NCBI GenBank assembly: GCA_022749755.1
Contig: CM040444.1
Coordinates: 19,269,326-19,333,325, forward strand
DNA length: 64,000 nucleotides
From: Azadirachta indica
Taxonomy: Eukaryota > Streptophyta > Magnoliopsida > Sapindales > Meliaceae
Direction: 5' to 3'
The notes under the pieces are model-generated. The model was not told the origin of the DNA. It worked only from the letters and a program-made list of their open reading frames with translations, and ran no database searches. The position numbers were made by a program, and so were the translations under genes. Shown here piece after piece: positions 59,647 through 64,000 of this stretch. Positions within the stretch are counted from its first letter, which is position 1; every line of letters starts with the position of its first letter.

Positions 59647-60741
59647 TGGATGGCTACTATCTCAAGGATTTGAAGATTAATTTTATAAATTGTAAGAACA
59701 TATACTTACAAGATCGAATTTGTGTAAATAAGTTTTAATTAAATGGACTTCTATTTTATTAACATGAGCTTTTGTAGAATAGTCCAAGGTCAATTTAAAG
59801 GCCGAACATATTATAAAATAATTAAGTATACACTTTTTAGGCTGGAGCTAAGAAACCTATGAAGGTTTCTATACGAGCTCTTGTGAACCCAACTTAACCC
59901 GTAAGCGTGCGTATTAAAAACAATTACATAGACATTCTTCAAAATATAATAGACATAAAAGAAGAAGTCGTCTTTCTAGTTTTGGTCTTCGAACACAATA
60001 TAAAGGAAGTGTTCCCATGCATAAGTTGCATTAAGGAAGCTAGAGAAATTCTAGGTTTTTTTTTCTTTTTAATTTTATATGTGTGTAAAAACAAAACAAT
60101 TTTTTTTTTTTTCCAATTAGTGTTAGTATTTACTGCATGGGACATTCTAATAACTACAAACTAGTGTCACATACTTGATATTTCCCTGAGTTTAGATCTA
60201 ATACCTTATCACTCTCTGCATTTTGATTGATACGTCATCACCCCCTGCCGTCATCTAGTTTACGATTAAAAATTATTTTTTAAGTATTAAAAAGGAGATA
60301 ATAAATTATTAGTCAAAGTTTAAGAGGGTGATGAGATATTAAATATAAAAAATATGGGTTATTAGACATTCTCTTTATTTGGGATATAACTAGTTTAGCC
60401 CTATAAGAAAAAATAAATATAATATGTGAAAATGATTAAATGCTATATCCAGGTTATTGAAGGGACAACCACTTTCCTCCTTATTTATGGCGATTTTATT
60501 ACTTATTTCTATGATATCTTAAAACAACAAATAACCATATGTCATTACAACCTTAAGGCTAACTTTTTACATTTTGAATTATTTTACTTTTTGTCCGATA
60601 AGATTACAATATGATGTCAGGTATTAAAATAAAAGAAAATAAAATAGATATCGGTAAATGAAAAAAGTTGGATAAAATTTTTTTTCTGACTTTAATTTAT
60701 TATATTAGTTGGATAAATTATGGAAAAAATCGATCAATATA
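59647..60741. other. AT-rich intergenic DNA (right copy)
   Basis: Mirror of 19682-20771. Only short open frames, no gene signals. Confidence 0.6.
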
Positions 60742-61376
60742 TGCTTGGGGAGATGACCTTAGGTCAAAAAAAGTAAACATTACAAATCACTATGAGGGTA
60801 TTGTGGTCAAAATAGGAAAAGGTAGACTCTACTTAGATCATCATAAGTTATGATCACATCTAATCAATAAAGTCTAGCTTGGATTAGAATTAATTGAGAG
60901 TAAATAAATAAAGAATCATAATTGTTTGAGAGAAATTAAGTCAATAAATGCACACAATTATGTAGTTATGAAGATGATTAAAGACTTTCATTATGCAAAT
61001 AATTGGACCACTAGATGAAGAACTTGGTAAAAAAAGATAGATATTTCTACTCAACTTAGTTCGGGTTAGATGTGGCATGAAGAAATCTGTTCAGATTCGA
61101 AAATAACACTAGAAAGATGAATACATAATTGTAACTCTAGTGAGCATCAAACTAATAATTGCTAATAATTACTTAATTATAAGGATTCAATTATCATTTT
61201 TAATTACAAACTCAATATGACCATTGGCTTATTCAAATCTCTAAAAAAAGGAGGTAGATTAGAGAAAAAAGGTACACAAGATAACTCAAGCTATAAAAGA
61301 AAGAATTACAGAATCCGTGAGCAAAGTATTCACATTCTAGTGTTAGGTATTGAAGATATAGCTTTCAATATCAACA
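60742..61376 (+). repeat. 5' LTR of the right Ty3/gypsy element
   Basis: 635 bp from TGCTTGGGGAG to ATCAACA, followed by GTGCCATCTGTAGGAA. Confidence 0.85.
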
Positions 61377-63446
61377 TCTAGTGCCATCTGTAGGAAATGT
61401 TCAAGAAGCCATTCGTCCTAATTCCTCAAAGAAAAACAACAATGGCAGCAAGCATGGAGTAATAGGTTACCAAGAGACACTCAATAGAAAGGGTCCATGA
61501 AGAAGACTCATCAGATTCTAATTCCTAACCAACATTGCAACAATCTTAGGGACAAACAACAATTCAAATTGGAGATGCAGATACAGCTCAAGTTATGCGG
61601 CGGTTACAAGAAAGTAAGGACGGAATGTGGAGAAAGATAAGTAGGTGAAGGCGTTGGAATATAAAACGGGGACCCTAGAAAAAGAAGTTGAAAGTCTTAA
61701 AAGGTTTATTCGAGAAGGATTAATGGGGAGACAAATTTCAAAAAATTTGGAGTCACTAGAAAATGAGGAAAACGCTACTCTGCAAGAAGTTCAACACACA
61801 AAATTGTACCACGATGCAAATTTAGGGGACATAGGCTATGAGAGTAGAATAATTATCCAAGAAAAGGTACAATTCTACTTAAAAGGGGCAAACTTTAGTG
61901 CAGGAACCAGCATATGAAGGCCAAAATGAAGAAGCTCTATTACAGATTTAGAAGGAACTAGACTGGACGCCATCATATGATCAACAAAGTCAAGATTGAA
62001 GCAAAAGAAGATCTGAGCATAGTATGAGTTTAGTAGATATGAGGACTTACTTGAACCAGAAGTGTAGAAAAGACAAGGAGAAAACTGTTGTGGAGAAAAT
62101 GCAGAACTTAGTTGAATCTATAATTGATAAGGTGGTGAGCAAAAAAGAGATGAAGAAAGAATTCAAAAGCTTACGGAGGAGTTACAAGCTCAGAGGAAAA
62201 GATCAGCAACAGAATGGAAATTAGCAAGAAGGATTGACATTCTCGTTAAAGTCACCATTTTCCAAAGAAATCCAAGATTCGGTGTTGCTGAGAAAGTTTA
62301 AAATGCTACAGATCACACCATGTACCGGAAAAATGACCTAACATCACACATCGATTTCTCTAGGGAGATGATGATCATTTAGGGCTTGACAAAGTTACAA
62401 ATTTGTCGACCATTCTCTTTAACTTTGAAAGGATAGGTGAAAAAGTGGTACAAGAATTTGAAGCCATGAAGTTTGAAAAGTTTTGATTAGCTTTATGAGC
62501 AAATTGTCAATGAGTTTAAGGGAGCAATGGCTAGAGTAAAAAATCCCAGTTCACTACTGCTGTTGAAACAAGGAAAGGAGGAAACTTTGAAAAGTTTTAT
62601 AAAAGGGTATTACAAGGAAGTTATGGAAGCAAGGGCATTTACCCACCTATTAGAGTTAGAAGGCCTTAATTAGGGGTTATGGGTAGATAGAGGCTAGTCG
62701 CAATCCACAAATGAACTTTAACCCCAAATGAATATGTTACTAGAGAAAAAAGATGAAAAATTAAAGGTTCAAGGGATAAAGGACGTAATTTAAAATTTGA
62801 AGATATGAGGGGAAGAGGAGATGTGCAGAAACCTGATTCTAGACCTATTTAGAGGAGGGATAAGGATTTTCAACGCTCGTAGTATGATGACAAATCTGAA
62901 CAGAAGACTGATTGTGCATTTTAATGTCCAACCTATAAAGGAAGAGCTGAGTAATTAAAGGAGTTACCTCCCCCACCTAGGGAGGGAGTGGGAATAATTG
63001 CTCAGGTGCATGATAGACGAAGGTTTATGCAGCTAAACACACCTTTATTGAAAATCTATCAGGAGATTGAAGATTTGGGTTTACTATCAAGGCCTTGCCC
63101 TCTAAGGTTAGCTTTAAATAATCGTGATACCAAAAAAAGATGTGCATTTCATTAAAATCAGGGGCATTCAACTAATTGTTTATATTTAAGGGAGAAAATA
63201 GAGATCTTGGTGTGAAACAATTATTTAGATTAGTATAAGGTGAAAACGAAAGATAAAAGAGAAGGTTCTGAGCACAAAAGATCAGAAATGGAGGATTCAG
63301 ATTATAGGATTATGGTGATCTTAGGGGGACTAACATTAGCAATGAGCATAAACAAGGCAAGAAAGAACTGCTCAAAATATTCTTTGCTTAACCCCTCCGC
63401 GGGTTAACATATAATTAATGTTAAAACTGAGAGGAAGCTAAGGCTA
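61377..63446 (+). pseudogene. Ty3/gypsy gag remnants (right copy)
   Basis: Frames at 61645-61917 (coiled-coil-prone) and 62024-62224 (lysine-rich), then broken text LLKQGKEETLKSFIKGYY near 62565-62620 and a degenerate knuckle near 63140-63180 (CAFH..QGHSTNC). Stops include one just before MKALEYK. Confidence 0.75.
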
Positions 63447-63701
63447 GTGGCAATTCCAATTCTGTTTATAGATAAAGATGAGGTCAGGGTTAATTATCCT
63501 CACGATAATGCTTCAGTAGTGACCTTGGAGATTGGATTATCAAAGGTTAGGAAAGCTTTGTTGGACACTGGGAGTTCAATTGACATAATCTTTAAGGAGA
63601 CTTTAGTTTCCTTAAAGATCAAGAATTTGAAGACAGGGCTAGTAAAAACAGCACTATACAATTTTGTGGAGTCATCCATTCTCTTGTTAGGTTCAGTTTA
63701 G
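63447..63701 (+). pseudogene. Ty3/gypsy aspartic protease fragment (right copy)
   Basis: 84-residue frame with VRKALLDTGSSIDII containing the Asp-Thr-Gly active site. Identical in frame to 16724-16978. The following region is shifted. Confidence 0.88.
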
Positions 63702-64000
63702 TTGTCATTAACCATAGGGGATAAACTGTATAAAAAACCTACGAAGATAGAGTTTCAAGATATGGACTTAAAAATGTCATATTCGATTATTTTAGGAAGA
63801 CCCTTCTTTTAGAAAATAAGAGCAATGGAAACATTAATTATTTAAAGTTAAAGTTTCGACCAGGAGAAGGAATCAAGATAATGCAAGGAGATCAAAGAAA
63901 AGGAATCAAGTAATTGTAGTTTTGTTTAAAAGGAATAATGGTACGAGAAGTAATTGAACAGATGATAACTCAAGAAGCTGAGAATACAGAGATAGAAATA

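Larger units (their letters stand above)
46296..64000. repeat. Right arm of the giant inverted repeat
   Basis: Reverse complement of 16424-34089 with only scattered differences, continuing past the window end. It differs from the left arm by, for example, a 14-bp tandem duplication GGATAACTTAGAAT at 49352-49379, longer T runs near 60096, and the two coding changes between genes 2 and 4. Confidence 0.99.
60742..64000 (+). mobile_element. Ty3/gypsy element, right copy, cut by window end
   Basis: Mirror of 16424-19681 in plus orientation: 5' LTR, primer-site-like sequence, broken gag, aspartic protease. Pol beyond the protease lies outside the window. Confidence 0.85.

Overview
This is plant nuclear DNA. 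It is very AT-rich, has spliced genes with GT/AG introns, and is crowded with decayed LINEs, LTR retrotransposons and long-TIR elements. The only convincing host genes form a small family of intracellular 11S-globulin-like bicupins, the type represented in Arabidopsis by At1g07750 and At2g28680 (often auto-annotated 'glutelin type-A/D-like'). The host is probably a eudicot. A woody one such as Citrus is only a guess.

Layout. 1-850: cupin gene 1 (minus), cut by the window edge. 2578-7985: a degenerate LINE with ORF1 and ORF2 (minus). 10238-19681: a decayed Ty3/gypsy element (minus) whose 3' part carries an antisense coding relic, a Copia-LTR-like piece and tandem repeats. 19682-27860: an AT desert with two long-TIR elements. 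27948-29244: cupin gene 2 (minus, frameshifted). 32058-34089: LINE and LTR fragments. 34090-34189: a 100-N scaffold gap. 34420-34890: a gutted fifth cupin copy. 39034-40333: cupin gene 3 (plus, intact). 41140-46834: a second LTR element with an 18-copy array of a 50-bp hairpin-forming repeat and antisense coding remnants. 46858-48328: LINE fragment. 51159-52455: cupin gene 4 (plus, intact). 55734-58978: the two long-TIR elements again. 60742-64000: the start of the Ty3/gypsy element again.

The dominant large-scale feature is a near-identical inverted repeat. The left arm (16424-34089) is the reverse complement of the right arm (46296-64000), at least 17.7 kb each. The left arm ends exactly at the N gap and the right arm runs off the window. 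If the contig left of the gap is flipped, all four cupin genes lie head-to-tail and genes 2 and 4 become the same locus. I therefore think an inverted, retained second haplotype is more likely than a real giant palindrome, but the sequence alone cannot decide.

Genes 3 and 4 each have three coding exons (229, 748 and 154 bp), encode 376 residues without a signal peptide, and share a promoter with a TATA box and a probable 5'UTR intron. Gene 2 has a 1-nt insertion that would truncate it to 333 residues. The family has grown by local duplication, and its upstream blocks have also been duplicated and rearranged.
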